NCBI GenBank assembly: GCA_035606175.1
Contig: DATNFW010000069.1
Coordinates: forward strand, 1 to 64,000
DNA: 64,000 nucleotides
Direction: 5' to 3'
DNA from: JASHUC01 sp035606175
GTDB taxonomy: Bacteria; Pseudomonadota; Gammaproteobacteria; Steroidobacterales; Steroidobacteraceae
Shown here: piece by piece, positions 40,778 through 49,915 of the stretch
Layout of the letters: each line of letters begins with the position of its first letter
Position numbering within the stretch: position 1 is the first letter of the stretch
Translations under genes and position numbers: made by a program
Notes under the pieces: model-generated
The model's database searches: none
What the model was told of the DNA's origin: nothing
Seen by the model: only the letters and a program-made list of their open reading frames with translations

Positions 40778-42113
40778 CAAGTGGTTGAGCCGTACACGGC
40801 TCCTGATGGCCGCTCTGGGGCTCGCTGCCCTCGCGCTCATCGCCTGGATGCTTGCGCCGGCGCGACCGAGCTCCGCGGCCTCGAAGAGCGAGGAGCCCGC
40901 TGCCGTCGCGATCGATGCGGCGGCGGCTTCCCGCCGGGACGTGCGGGTCTATCTCGAGGGGCTCGGCACGGTGCAGGCGTTCTACACGGTGAAGCTCACC
41001 GCCCGGGTGGACGGTGAGCTCACCAAGATCGCCTTCGTCGAGGGGCAGAAGGTCAAACGCGGTCAGCTCCTCGCGCAGATCGACCCGCGTCCCTATCGGG
41101 CAACGCTCGACCAGGCACTCGCGACGCGCGCGAAGGACAACGCGCAGCTCGCAAATGCTCGCAAGGATCTCGCGCGTTATGCGTTGCTCGCACCGAAGAG
41201 GCTCGCAAGCCAGCAGACGCTCGATGGCCAGCGGGCGCTCGTCGCCCAGCTCGAAGCGCAGCTCGCCGCGGACAAGGCTGCGATCGAGAGCGCACAGACG
41301 CAGCTCTCGTATACACGTATCACCTCCCCGATCGATGGGCGCACCGGCATTCGGCTCGTCGATCCGGGCAACATCGTGCGAGCCTCCGATACGACCGGAA
41401 TCGTCGTCATTACGCAGACGCAGCCGATCGCAGCCCTAATCACGCTGCCCGAAAGCGCGCTCGGCGCGGTGGCACAAGCGATGTCGCAAGGACCGGTGAG
41501 CGTCGCGGTGCTGCCGCGTAACGGGGATCGCGCGACAACAGCGGCGGGCTCCGAGGATGCCTCGGGGGATAGCGCTGGGGCGAGCGCGGCGGAGAGCTCG
41601 GGGGATGGCGCCGGAGCGAGTAGCCTGGGCGGCGGCGCCTCCGAGGGCGGCACCGTCCAGCTCATCGACAATCAGATCGATCCCACATCCGGGACGGTGC
41701 GCCTCAAGGCGATCTTTCCGAACGCGAAGGAGCGCCTGTGGCCCGGTGAGTTCATCAACGCACGCATCCTCGTGCGAACGGAGCGCCATGCGCTGACGAT
41801 CCCCTCGGTTGCGCTGCAGCGCGGGCCCGACGGCTTTTACGCCTACGTGATCGGCTCGGATTCGCGAGTCACAGCGCGCCCGGTCGAGGTCGGCTACAAC
41901 GATGAGGAAGTCGCCGTCATTCAGAAGGGACTCAAGGAGGGCGAGCGCGTCGCCACGAGCAATTTCTATCGTCTGGAGCCGGGAGCTCTGGTGCGCGTGA
42001 ACGAGCCCGTGCGCGAGACCGGTCGCGAAGCGCTTACCGTCGGGCAGGAGCCGCCCTCCGCGAAGCGATCGGCGTCGGGACGGCAGCACGCCGCCGCGCA
42101 TAAAGCCACATGA
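40746..42113 (+). CDS. RND efflux periplasmic adaptor (MdtA-like membrane fusion protein)
   Basis: 455 aa from the ATG at 40746 (GGTGGG upstream), overlapping the OMF gene by 32 bp; ATG 40764 is an alternative. N-terminal membrane anchor (about 20-38), lipoyl and alpha-hairpin regions (VKLTARVDGELTKIAFVEGQ, QIDPRPYRATLDQALATRAK, YTRITSPIDGRTGIRLVDPG), then the beta-barrel with IDNQIDPTSGTVRLKAIFPN. Between the barrel strands there is a Ser/Gly/Ala/Glu-rich insertion of about 40 residues (codons about 41525-41655) that MdtA-type proteins do not normally have. The stop overlaps the pump gene by 4 bp (ATGA). Confidence 0.92.
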   Translation: MSREWHMSIGSKWLSRTRLLMAALGLAALALIAWMLAPARPSSAASKSEEPAAVAIDAAAASRRDVRVYLEGLGTVQAFYTVKLTARVDGELTKIAFVEGQKVKRGQLLAQIDPRPYRATLDQALATRAKDNAQLANARKDLARYALLAPKRLASQQTLDGQRALVAQLEAQLAADKAAIESAQTQLSYTRITSPIDGRTGIRLVDPGNIVRASDTTGIVVITQTQPIAALITLPESALGAVAQAMSQGPVSVAVLPRNGDRATTAAGSEDASGDSAGASAAESSGDGAGASSLGGGASEGGTVQLIDNQIDPTSGTVRLKAIFPNAKERLWPGEFINARILVRTERHALTIPSVALQRGPDGFYAYVIGSDSRVTARPVEVGYNDEEVAVIQKGLKEGERVATSNFYRLEPGALVRVNEPVRETGREALTVGQEPPSAKRSASGRQHAAAHKAT

Positions 42114-45100
42114 GCCTATCCACACCGTTCATCGACCGGCCGATCGCGACCTCGCTCCTCATGGCGGGGTTTCTGCTCGTCGGGCTGGTCGCCTTTCCGC
42201 TGCTTCCGGTTGCGCCGCTGCCGCAAGTGGACTTTCCGACGATCCAGGTGAACGCCTCGCTCCCAGGGGCGAGCCCGGAGACAGTGGCCTCCTCGATAGC
42301 CACTCCTCTCGAATACCAGTTCTCCCAGATCCCCGGCGTCACGGAGCTCACCTCCTCGAGCGTGCTCGGGGCAACGCAAATCACGGTTCAGTTCGATCTC
42401 AACCGCAACATCGACGCCGCGGCGCAGGACATTCAATCGGCAATCGATGCCGCGGGCGGACAGCTGCCGAAGAACCTGCCGGCCCCGCCCCACTACAAGA
42501 AGGTCAATCCTGCCGACTCGCCGGTCCTGATCTACGCGCTGCACTCCGACGTTCTGCCGGTCACGACCGTGAACGATTACGCCGACACCGTGCTCGCGCA
42601 GCAAATCTCGCGCATACCGGGCGTCGGTCAAGTCAACATCTGGGGCCAGCAGAAGCCCTCCATTCGCGTCCAGGTCGACCCGGCCAAGATCGCCGCGCTC
42701 GGCATTCAGCTGGAAGACATCGCGGGCGTGATCGCCGATGCGACGGTCGATGCCCCGAAAGGCTTCATCAACGGGAAGCTCCACGCCTACACGATCTACG
42801 ACAACGATCAGTTGCTCGAGGCGAAGCCCTGGAACGACGTGATCATCGCGTACAAGAACGGCGCGCCGGTTCGAATCCGCGACATCGGCGTCGCCGTCGA
42901 CGGGCCGGAGGACTCCCAGCGCACCGCGTATCAGAACGGCCGCGAGGGCTCCATGATCGCGATCATGAAGCAGCCGGGCGCCAACGTCATCGACACGGTG
43001 AAGCACATCGAGGCGGTGCTGCCGCACATCATGACGGCCGTTCCGCCCGCCATCAAAATCGACAAGCTCGTGGACCGTACCGTCACGATCAATGCATCGG
43101 TCCACGACGTTGAATATACGTTGGTGGTCACGATCGCGCTCGTCGTACTCGTAATCTTCCTGTTCCTGCGCAACGTCTGGGCGACCGTCATCCCGGGCAT
43201 CACGGTGCCGCTCGCGCTCTTCGGCACGTGCGCGGCGATGTACCTGATCGGGTACAGCCTCGACAACCTCTCTTTGATGGCGCTCACGATTGCGGTGGGC
43301 TTCGTCGTCGACGATGCCATCGTGATGCTCGAGAACTGCTATCGGCACGTCGAGGCCGGTATGAGCTCCCGCGAGGCCGCGCACAAAGGCGCGAAGGAAA
43401 TCGGTTTCACCATCATCTCGATGAGCCTGTCGCTGATCGCGGTGTTCATCCCGCTCCTGCTCATGGGGGGAATCGTCGGCCGGCTCTTCCACGAATTCGC
43501 GGTCACCGTGACCGCAACGATCGTCATCTCCGCGTTCGTGTCGCTCACGCTCTCCCCGACCATGTGCGCGCTCTTCCTGCGCAACGAGAAGACCGAGCAC
43601 CACGGGCGGCTCTACCTCGCGATCGAGCATGGCTTCGAGGGCTTGCGCGCGAAGTACGCGCGCGGCCTCGACTTCGTACTGCGGCACCAGCGCGCAACGC
43701 TCGCCGTGTTCCTCACGACCGTTGCGCTGTCGGTCGTCATGTATGTGATCGTGCCGAAGGGCTTCTTCCCGCAGGAGGATACGGGTCTCCTCAATGGCGT
43801 CTCCGATGCGCCCGAGGATGTCTCCTTCGGGCGCATGGCGGAGCTCGAGCGCCGGCTCGGAAAAGTGATCTCGGCCGATCCGGCCGTGTCCGGCTGGGTC
43901 GCCGCCTTCGGGGGCGGATCGCGACCCGTCAACAACGGCTTCGGGATGATCGCGTTGAAGCCGCGCAGCGAGCGTCATGCGACGGCCGACGAGGTGATCC
44001 GGCGGTTGCGCGCCAAGTTCGCGAAAATACCGGGCGGTACGCTCTTCCTGCAGGTCGTGCAGGACGTGAGCATGGGCGGACGGGCCACGCGCACGCAATA
44101 TCAATACGCGCTGACCGATCCGAATCTCGATGAGCTCGACGAGTGGGCGCCGCGTGTTCTCGCCGCGCTGCAGAAGCTGCCGCAGCTGCGCGATGTCGCC
44201 TCCGACCAGGAGACGCACAGCACGAAGCTCTCGGTCGTCATCGATCGCGATGCGGCGGCCCGGTTCGGGATCCAGCCGGGACTCATCGACCGGACCCTCT
44301 ACGATGCATTCGGACAGCGGCAGGTCGCACAGTACTTCACGCAGCTCAACAGCTACCACGTGGTGCTCGAGATATCCCCTTCCCTGCAGGGTGATCCGCG
44401 CACGCTCAACGAGCTCTACGTGAAATCGCCGACCACGGGGCAGATGGTGCCTCTGTCGGATCTGGTGCGGTTCGACACGCGCCACACTGCCGCCCTTTCC
44501 ATCAATCACCAGAGCCAGTTCCCGGCGGTGACTCTCTCGTTCAACCTCGCACCCGGCGTGGCGCTCGGACAGGCGGTGGATGCCGTCACGAGAGCCACGG
44601 AGCAGATGCGTCTGCCCGCAGGCCTCACGGGCAGCTTCCAGGGTACCGCGCAGGCGTTCCAGGACTCCCTGCGCACCGAGCCCTATCTGATCCTCGCCGC
44701 GGTCGTCGTGGTCTACATCATTCTCGGCATGCTCTACGAGAGCTACATCCATCCGCTCACGATTCTCTCGACGCTGCCGTCCGCGGGCGTGGGCGCGCTC
44801 GCAATGCTCATGGTCTTCCACTTCGATCTCACGGTGCTCGCCCTCGTCGGCATCCTGCTGCTCATCGGCATCGTAAAGAAGAACGGCATTCTGATGGTGG
44901 ACTTCGCACTGCAGGCAGAGCGCGAGCAGCACCTCTCCCCGGAGGAGTCGATTCGCAAGGCATGCCTGCTGCGCTTCCGGCCGATCATGATGACGACCAT
45001 GGCGGCGCTGCTCGGCGCATTGCCGCTCGCGCTCGGGACCGGCACCGGCTCGGAGCTGCGCCAGCCGCTCGGCTACACGATGGTCGGCGGACTGCTGCTC

Positions 45101-45280
45101 AGCCAGTCGCTGACACTCTTCACGACGCCGGTGATCTATCTCTATCTCGACCGGCTCAACAATCGCCTGACCGCGCGCTGGCGGCGCAAGCATCACGAGG
45201 AGCCCGGTGTGGCCGCTCCGGTCGGCGCCCATTCCTTTGCCGAGCCAGCCGCGCATGCCGCCTCCGAGCCGCAGCCATGA
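42110..45280 (+). CDS. RND multidrug efflux pump, inner-membrane subunit (MdtB/MdtC/AcrB family)
   Basis: 1056 aa. Twelve-helix proton/drug antiporter with two large periplasmic loops. Start FIDRPIATSLLMAGFLLVGL; helix 4 carries the proton-relay Asp pair (VGFVVDDAIVMLENCYR) and helix 10 the Lys (GIVKKNGILMVDFALQ). Other motifs: FPLLPVAPLPQVDFPTIQVN, TGLLNGVSDAPEDVSF, RFRPIMMTTMAALLGALPLA. The sequence is nearest in style to MdtB/MdtC, which in E. coli form a heteromultimer; only one pump gene is present here, so it should act as a homotrimer. Translationally coupled to the adaptor and to the response regulator gene (ATGA on both sides). Confidence 0.95.
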   Translation: MSLSTPFIDRPIATSLLMAGFLLVGLVAFPLLPVAPLPQVDFPTIQVNASLPGASPETVASSIATPLEYQFSQIPGVTELTSSSVLGATQITVQFDLNRNIDAAAQDIQSAIDAAGGQLPKNLPAPPHYKKVNPADSPVLIYALHSDVLPVTTVNDYADTVLAQQISRIPGVGQVNIWGQQKPSIRVQVDPAKIAALGIQLEDIAGVIADATVDAPKGFINGKLHAYTIYDNDQLLEAKPWNDVIIAYKNGAPVRIRDIGVAVDGPEDSQRTAYQNGREGSMIAIMKQPGANVIDTVKHIEAVLPHIMTAVPPAIKIDKLVDRTVTINASVHDVEYTLVVTIALVVLVIFLFLRNVWATVIPGITVPLALFGTCAAMYLIGYSLDNLSLMALTIAVGFVVDDAIVMLENCYRHVEAGMSSREAAHKGAKEIGFTIISMSLSLIAVFIPLLLMGGIVGRLFHEFAVTVTATIVISAFVSLTLSPTMCALFLRNEKTEHHGRLYLAIEHGFEGLRAKYARGLDFVLRHQRATLAVFLTTVALSVVMYVIVPKGFFPQEDTGLLNGVSDAPEDVSFGRMAELERRLGKVISADPAVSGWVAAFGGGSRPVNNGFGMIALKPRSERHATADEVIRRLRAKFAKIPGGTLFLQVVQDVSMGGRATRTQYQYALTDPNLDELDEWAPRVLAALQKLPQLRDVASDQETHSTKLSVVIDRDAAARFGIQPGLIDRTLYDAFGQRQVAQYFTQLNSYHVVLEISPSLQGDPRTLNELYVKSPTTGQMVPLSDLVRFDTRHTAALSINHQSQFPAVTLSFNLAPGVALGQAVDAVTRATEQMRLPAGLTGSFQGTAQAFQDSLRTEPYLILAAVVVVYIILGMLYESYIHPLTILSTLPSAGVGALAMLMVFHFDLTVLALVGILLLIGIVKKNGILMVDFALQAEREQHLSPEESIRKACLLRFRPIMMTTMAALLGALPLALGTGTGSELRQPLGYTMVGGLLLSQSLTLFTTPVIYLYLDRLNNRLTARWRRKHHEEPGVAAPVGAHSFAEPAAHAASEPQP

Positions 45281-45981
45281 AAGTCCTGATCGTCGAGGAC
45301 AACGAGCGGGTCGCGCGATTCGTCACTAAGGGCCTGCAGGAGGCCGGACACACGACCGATCACGCGGAGAACGGTCGCGATGGCCTGTTCCTCGCGGCAA
45401 GCGAGCGCTACGACGTGATCGTCATGGATCGGATGCTTCCCGGAAGCATCGACGGGCTCGCCATCATCGAGGCGCTGCGCAAGGCCGGAAATCCCACGCC
45501 GATCCTGATCCTTTCGGCTCTCTCGGATGTCGATGAGCGCATCAGGGGATTGCGCGCGGGCGGGGACGATTACCTCACCAAGCCCTTTGCATTCGGCGAG
45601 CTGCTCGCGCGGCTGGATGCTCTCGGCCGGCGGGGGCGCCAGGACGCCGCGCAGACCACGCTCGAAGTGGGCGACCTGCGCATGGACCTGCTCTCGCGGC
45701 GCGTAGTGCGCGGCGAGCGCACCGTGCAGCTGCAGCCGCGGGAGTTCAAGCTGCTCGAGTACCTGATGCGGCACGCCGGCCAGGTGGTCACGCGCACCAT
45801 GCTGCTCGAGAACGTCTGGGACTACCACTTCGATCCGCAGACGAACGTCGTCGACGTGCACATCAGCAAACTGCGGCAGAAGATCGACGCGGACGCGGAA
45901 CAGCCGCTGCTCAAGACCGTCCGCAGCGCAGGGTATATGATCAGTGCGGACCCGGAGCTCGCCCCGGTGGGCGAGCGCTGA
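45277..45981 (+). CDS. OmpR-family response regulator
   Basis: 234 aa. Receiver domain 1-120 with acidic pocket (VEDN), phospho-acceptor Asp51 (VIVMDRMLPG), Ser/Thr and Lys sites (LILSALSDVDER, DDYLTKPFAFGELLAR); OmpR-type winged helix about 130-225 (LQPREFKLLEYLMRHAGQVV, VDVHISKLRQKI, VRSAGYMI). The ATG overlaps the RND pump stop (ATGA) and the histidine kinase gene begins 9 bp after its end, so the pump operon probably carries its own two-component control, as mdtABC-baeSR does in E. coli, although this regulator looks more like the CusR/CopR/QseB branch. Confidence 0.95.
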   Translation: MKVLIVEDNERVARFVTKGLQEAGHTTDHAENGRDGLFLAASERYDVIVMDRMLPGSIDGLAIIEALRKAGNPTPILILSALSDVDERIRGLRAGGDDYLTKPFAFGELLARLDALGRRGRQDAAQTTLEVGDLRMDLLSRRVVRGERTVQLQPREFKLLEYLMRHAGQVVTRTMLLENVWDYHFDPQTNVVDVHISKLRQKIDADAEQPLLKTVRSAGYMISADPELAPVGER

Positions 45982-45990
45982 GCGAGAAGG

Positions 45991-47493
45991 ATGAGGCCCG
46001 CGGGGATCGCCTGCGGCGCATCCGCCCTCCCGCGGCCGCCTGCCTGCGCCGGGTCGGTGAATGCTCGTATGGCCCGCGTCATCCGCTCCTCCGCCGTCAC
46101 ACTCGCGATCGGGTACTTCGTGCTCGGGGTCGCCGCGCTCGTGCTGTTCGCCGCGCCTCTCAGATACGCCTGGCAGGCGACCGTCGAGGATTTCCGCATC
46201 GAGCTGCTGGTGGAGGATTCTCAGCGGCTCGGAGAGGTCTTCCGGCTCCGCGGCCCGGCAGGGCTCGCCGACTTCATCAAAGAGCGCGTGAGCATGCAGA
46301 TCGCCGGCGAGCGCATCCTGCTGCTCACAGACGCCTCGGGCCGGATGCTCGCGGGCAACGTCCCTGCCTGGCCCCGCGGCGTCCCGGATCAGCCGGGGAC
46401 CTATACGGTGCCCATCGAGCTCGACGGGCACCGCACGACCGTGTCGCTCGACCGCACGGTGCTGCCCGGCGGCTACAACCTCCTCGTCGGCCGGGACGTG
46501 GAGCGTTTCGCGCCGCTCGAGCGGCGCTTCTGGTTCGGACTCGCCGCGGCCCTCGCCGTGCTCCTCGCCGCGGGCGTCATCGGTGCCATCCTCATCAGAC
46601 GCGCGCTGCTCGCGCGCATTCAGAGCATCCAGCAAACGGTCGCGGCCATCGTGCGCGGCGATCTGAGCCATCGCTTGCACGTGCGCTCGAGCGGCGATGA
46701 GCTCGACACACTCTCGCAGACGATCAATCGGCTGCTCGAGCAGATCGAGCAGCTCGTGCACGGAATCGCGAATGTCTCGAACTCGATCGCGCACGATCTG
46801 CGCACCCCTCTCGCGGAGCTGCGCTCGCGCCTAGAGGAGCTCGCGCTCACGCGTCCCTCCGCCGAGCAAACGTTCGCCGAAATCGATGCGGCTGTTGCGG
46901 ATGTGGACGGCGTCATCCGCATCTTCAACGCGCTGCTCCGCCTGGCCGAGATCGACGCGGGAATGCGCCGCTCGGACTTCGTCGAGGTGGACATCGCCGA
47001 CATTGCGGCGAAGGCGATCGAGTTCTATCTGCCGGCCGCGGAGCTCAAGAACCTGAGCACCTCCTTCCGGGAGCACGGCCCGGTACTCGTGCGCGGCGAC
47101 CGGGTGCTGCTCGCACAAGCCATCAACAATCTCATCGATAACGCGCTCAAGTACGTCGCAAGCGGCGGGCACGTGACTGCCGAAGTGCGGCGCCGGTCCG
47201 ACGACTCGGTCGCGGTGATCGTCTCCGACGACGGCCCAGGCATTCCGGACTCGGAAAAGCCGAAGGCGGCGCAGCGCTTCTTCCGAGGCGATGCGAGCCG
47301 CGGAACACCGGGTGTCGGGCTCGGGTTGAGCCTCGTCGAGGCGATCGCCAAGCTCCATGGCGGCGCACTCGAGCTCACCGACAATCACCCTGGCTTGCGC
47401 GCGCAGATGATCATCGAGACCGGCGGAATCGTCTCGCGCAAAGCCCTCGAGGAGCGCGAGCAGCCGGTCGCGCAGGCGGCAGCCGTCGGCTGA
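45991..47493 (+). CDS. Membrane sensor histidine kinase
   Basis: 500 aa from the ATG at 45991 after GAGAAGG; ATG 46069 (MARVIRSS) is an alternative that removes an uncharacteristic leader. Two transmembrane helices (about 34-56 and 180-203) flank a ~120-residue periplasmic sensor with no recognised domain. HAMP (about 200-255), HisKA with SNSIAHDLRTPLAELRSRLE, then HATPase_c: N box NLIDNALKYV, G1 SDDGPGIPDSE, G2 GTPGVGLGLSLVEAI. It should phosphorylate the response regulator encoded just upstream and control the RND pump. The stimulus is unknown. Confidence 0.93.
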   Translation: MRPAGIACGASALPRPPACAGSVNARMARVIRSSAVTLAIGYFVLGVAALVLFAAPLRYAWQATVEDFRIELLVEDSQRLGEVFRLRGPAGLADFIKERVSMQIAGERILLLTDASGRMLAGNVPAWPRGVPDQPGTYTVPIELDGHRTTVSLDRTVLPGGYNLLVGRDVERFAPLERRFWFGLAAALAVLLAAGVIGAILIRRALLARIQSIQQTVAAIVRGDLSHRLHVRSSGDELDTLSQTINRLLEQIEQLVHGIANVSNSIAHDLRTPLAELRSRLEELALTRPSAEQTFAEIDAAVADVDGVIRIFNALLRLAEIDAGMRRSDFVEVDIADIAAKAIEFYLPAAELKNLSTSFREHGPVLVRGDRVLLAQAINNLIDNALKYVASGGHVTAEVRRRSDDSVAVIVSDDGPGIPDSEKPKAAQRFFRGDASRGTPGVGLGLSLVEAIAKLHGGALELTDNHPGLRAQMIIETGGIVSRKALEEREQPVAQAAAVG

Positions 47494-47510
47494 CGGCACC
47501 GGGCACGCCC

Positions 47511-47532
47511 GGGCGGGGTAGGCCCGCCCTTT
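47511..47532. terminator. Hairpin between convergent kinase and VOC genes
   Basis: Stem gggcggg (47511-47517) with cccgccc (47523-47529), followed by TTT. It sits in the 97-bp gap between the histidine kinase stop and the convergent VOC gene stop, a natural place for a terminator. The T-run is short. Confidence 0.4.
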
Positions 47533-47590
47533 CAGCAGGGCCCGCCAAATGGCGCAGCGGGCGAACAGCGCCGGGTGAAACGGCGGCCGC

Positions 47591-48061
47591 TCAGCCCTTC
47601 GGGGGCTGCTGGAGCATCTCGATCAAGTTGCCCGCCGGATCGATCGCGACGCCGATGTAGATTCCGGTCTTACCGAACTCGCGCGGAGCGCCCCGCATCA
47701 TGCCACCCGCCGCTTTGACCGCCTCGGCGGTCGCATTCACGTCCGAGACATTGAAGATCAGATGCGGAACGGCGTCCTTGAGCGGCTGCGCGCGCTTCAT
47801 GATGACGATCTGCGCGGCCTGACTGGCTTTGGCGGCCTCGGCGGTAGCGCCGAAGTTCAGCATGATCTCGACGGCGCCGGGGAGCTTGATCCGGTTGACC
47901 TCTTTCAAGCCGAATGCCGCCTCGTAGAATTTCGCCAGTGCCGGCACGTCCGGTCCGCCGACTCGCGCCGCATTGAGACTCACGTCCGCGCGTGCCGCGA
48001 CGCCCAGCATGAGTCCCGCGCATGCCGCGACCGTGATTGCGAAAGCTCGGCTCGTTGACAT
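47591..48061 (-). CDS. Exported VOC-fold (glyoxalase-like) protein, copy 2
   Basis: 156 aa from the ATG at 48059-48061. Clear signal peptide about 1-25 (AFAITVAACAGLMLGVAARA), then a VOC/glyoxalase-bleomycin-resistance fold: AARVGGPDVPALAKFYEAAF, LPHLIFNVSDVNATAEAVKA-like block and GVAIDPAGNLIEMLQQP. VOC enzymes are usually cytoplasmic metal-dependent lyases or dioxygenases; an exported one is unusual. The normal first metal-binding His near the N-terminus is not evident. It begins 1 bp after the stop of a paralogous gene, so the pair arose by tandem duplication and is co-transcribed. Function unknown. Confidence 0.87.
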   Translation of the reverse strand: MSTSRAFAITVAACAGLMLGVAARADVSLNAARVGGPDVPALAKFYEAAFGLKEVNRIKLPGAVEIMLNFGATAEAAKASQAAQIVIMKRAQPLKDAVPHLIFNVSDVNATAEAVKAAGGMMRGAPREFGKTGIYIGVAIDPAGNLIEMLQQPPKG

Positions 48062-48062
48062 G

Positions 48063-48539
48063 CTACTTTCCTCCCGGCTGAATGAGCTCGATGAGATTGC
48101 CCGCAGGATCGATCGCAACGCCGATGATGTCGCCCGTCCGATCGATCTTCCGCAGATTGCCGCGCATGGAACCTCCGGCTCTCTTCACCGCCTCGACGGT
48201 GGCCTGCGCGTCCCGTACGTAGAAAATGAGATGTGGAACCGGGTCTTTGAGCGACTCGGCCCGGCGCATGATGACGATCTGCGCGTCGGGGTTCGCTTTC
48301 GCCGCGGCGGCCGTCTTGCCGAAATTCATGAAGATCTCCAGCACCCCGGGGAGCTGCAGACGGCTGACCTCGTTCATTCCGAAAGCGGATTCGTAGAACT
48401 TCGCGAGGGCGGACACGTCCGGTCCGCCGACGCGGGCGGCGAACTGCGGCGCGTCCGCCCACGCCGCGCCGGTCAACATGGACACCGCACCCAACAGAAT
48501 TGCCGTTCCGGAGGCGATTATCGTTCTTCGTGCGCTCAT
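48063..48539 (-). CDS. Exported VOC-fold (glyoxalase-like) protein, copy 1
   Basis: 158 aa. Signal peptide about 1-29 (IIASGTAILLGAVSMLTGAA, cleavage near WA/DA), then a VOC fold very like the downstream copy: AARVGGPDVSALAKFYESAF, QIVIMRRAESLKDPVPHLIF, GVAIDPAGNLIELIQPGGK. The pair shares gene order, length and motifs but differs in the middle, so divergence is old enough for separate functions or for hetero-dimer formation (VOC proteins often work as paired modules). Metal ligands: the Glu in NLIEL is present, while the usual His ligands are not clear. Confidence 0.87.
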   Translation of the reverse strand: MSARRTIIASGTAILLGAVSMLTGAAWADAPQFAARVGGPDVSALAKFYESAFGMNEVSRLQLPGVLEIFMNFGKTAAAAKANPDAQIVIMRRAESLKDPVPHLIFYVRDAQATVEAVKRAGGSMRGNLRKIDRTGDIIGVAIDPAGNLIELIQPGGK

Positions 48540-48610
48540 CTGGACTCCCCTGCCCCGTGACTCGGGCCGGAGATCATATCGCGCCGCACCGCCGCACGGT
48601 CAAGAGCGCC

Positions 48611-49915
48611 TCAGCCCGCGACCTGTTCTCCGTTCTGCAGCCGTCCGATGAGCGTGCGCAGGAACACGCGGTTGAAGCGCAGCTGGCACGAGGCGGATAC
48701 CTGCTCGAGCAAAGTCGAGCTCACTTTGAGCACGGTGACGCCATTCTGCGCGCGAATGGTCGCGGTGCGCTTCGCGCCGGGAACGTAGCTCGCCTCCCCG
48801 AAACAGTCACCGGTCTCGAGCGCGCCCAGGCGCTGGCCGTGGCGCTCCACCGCGCACGCGCCGGAGACGATGATGTAGAAGCGATCGTCCATCTCGCCTT
48901 CCTTGACGATCTCCTCCTCTACCGCATAGTTCTGCCACTGACTCGCGCGCAACACCTCCCAGATCTCGGCGTGCGAGAACTCATGGAAGAACTTCAAGCG
49001 CCGCAGGACCCCGAACTGCTCCTGGCGATCGATGCGGGCATTCTGCTCCCGCAGCTTCTGATGGACGCGCGTGAGCTCCGCGGCGAAGTCTAGACCGCTC
49101 TTGTAGCGCTTCGCAGGGTCTTTCTGCAGCGCCGTGGCGACGACATTCTCGAGCTCCTCCGGCACCTCTTTGCGCAGCGTGTGAATCGGGGCCGGCGTCG
49201 CGTACACGATCTGATGCAAAAGCTTCTGCAGATTGCCGGCGCGGAACGGGCGCGCACCGGTCAACATCTCGTACATCACGGCCCCGAGGGAGTAGATGTC
49301 CGAACGGTTCGTGAGTTCGAGACTCTGCACCTGTTCCGGCGACATGTACGAGGGGCTGCCCGCGATACCTTCGATGCGCGAGATATCGGAGTCGGCGACG
49401 AGCGCGATGCCGAAGTCGATGATCCGCACGTCGCTGTCCTGCGTGAGCATGACATTCGACGGCTTCACGTCCCGGTGGATGACCCCGCGCGAGTGCGCGT
49501 AGTTGAGCGCCTTCGCGCACTTGTAGATGATCTCGACCGTATCGTCGATGCGCAGCAGATTGTCCGCACGGCAGTACGCGGCGAGCGTACGTGCGCCGTG
49601 TATGTGCTCCGTCACGATGTAGCAGTAGCCGTGCTCCTCGCCGGCATCGTAGATCGGCAGGATGTTCGGGTGCTGCAGCATGCCGACCAGATGCGCCTCG
49701 GATAGGAACATCTTCCGCGCGATTCGCGCGCGCTCCTCGTCCCCGCCCGCGTCGATGTTGTAAAGTTTGATTGCGACGTCGCGGCCGTAGTACGCATCGT
49801 GAGAAAGATAGACGGTGCCCGTGCTGCCGCGCCCCACCTCTTTGATGACCGTGTACTTGCCGATCTTCTCGGGAAGTTTGCGCGCGGCGGCGAGCGAAGA
49901 GGCCTGGGCTGGCAT
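48611..49915 (-). CDS. Serine/threonine protein kinase with C-terminal cyclic-nucleotide-binding domain
   Basis: 434 aa from the ATG at 49913-49915; the frame is open to 50086 but the extra residues precede the kinase fold and look non-conserved. Kinase domain about 20-285: glycine loop VGRGSTGTVYL, Lys in VAIKLYN, catalytic HRDVKPSNVML, IIDFGIA, activation segment GSPSYMSPEQV and SDIYSLGAVMYEML. A linker helix is followed by a cNMP domain (about 315-430) with KEGEMDDRFYIIVSG and the phosphate cassette GDCFGEASYVPGAKRTATIR, Arg retained. A kinase gated by cAMP or c-di-GMP-like ligand is a plausible reading. No transmembrane segment. It lies 270 bp downstream of nusB on the same strand. Confidence 0.92.
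   Translation of the reverse strand: MPAQASSLAAARKLPEKIGKYTVIKEVGRGSTGTVYLSHDAYYGRDVAIKLYNIDAGGDEERARIARKMFLSEAHLVGMLQHPNILPIYDAGEEHGYCYIVTEHIHGARTLAAYCRADNLLRIDDTVEIIYKCAKALNYAHSRGVIHRDVKPSNVMLTQDSDVRIIDFGIALVADSDISRIEGIAGSPSYMSPEQVQSLELTNRSDIYSLGAVMYEMLTGARPFRAGNLQKLLHQIVYATPAPIHTLRKEVPEELENVVATALQKDPAKRYKSGLDFAAELTRVHQKLREQNARIDRQEQFGVLRRLKFFHEFSHAEIWEVLRASQWQNYAVEEEIVKEGEMDDRFYIIVSGACAVERHGQRLGALETGDCFGEASYVPGAKRTATIRAQNGVTVLKVSSTLLEQVSASCQLRFNRVFLRTLIGRLQNGEQVAG

Noticed and set aside
42116..45256. Open frame of over 1000 codons on the minus strand
   Set aside because: It is antisense to the RND pump gene, which has full motifs; the antisense product is Arg/Asp/His-rich and matches no fold. 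High GC gives such shadows.
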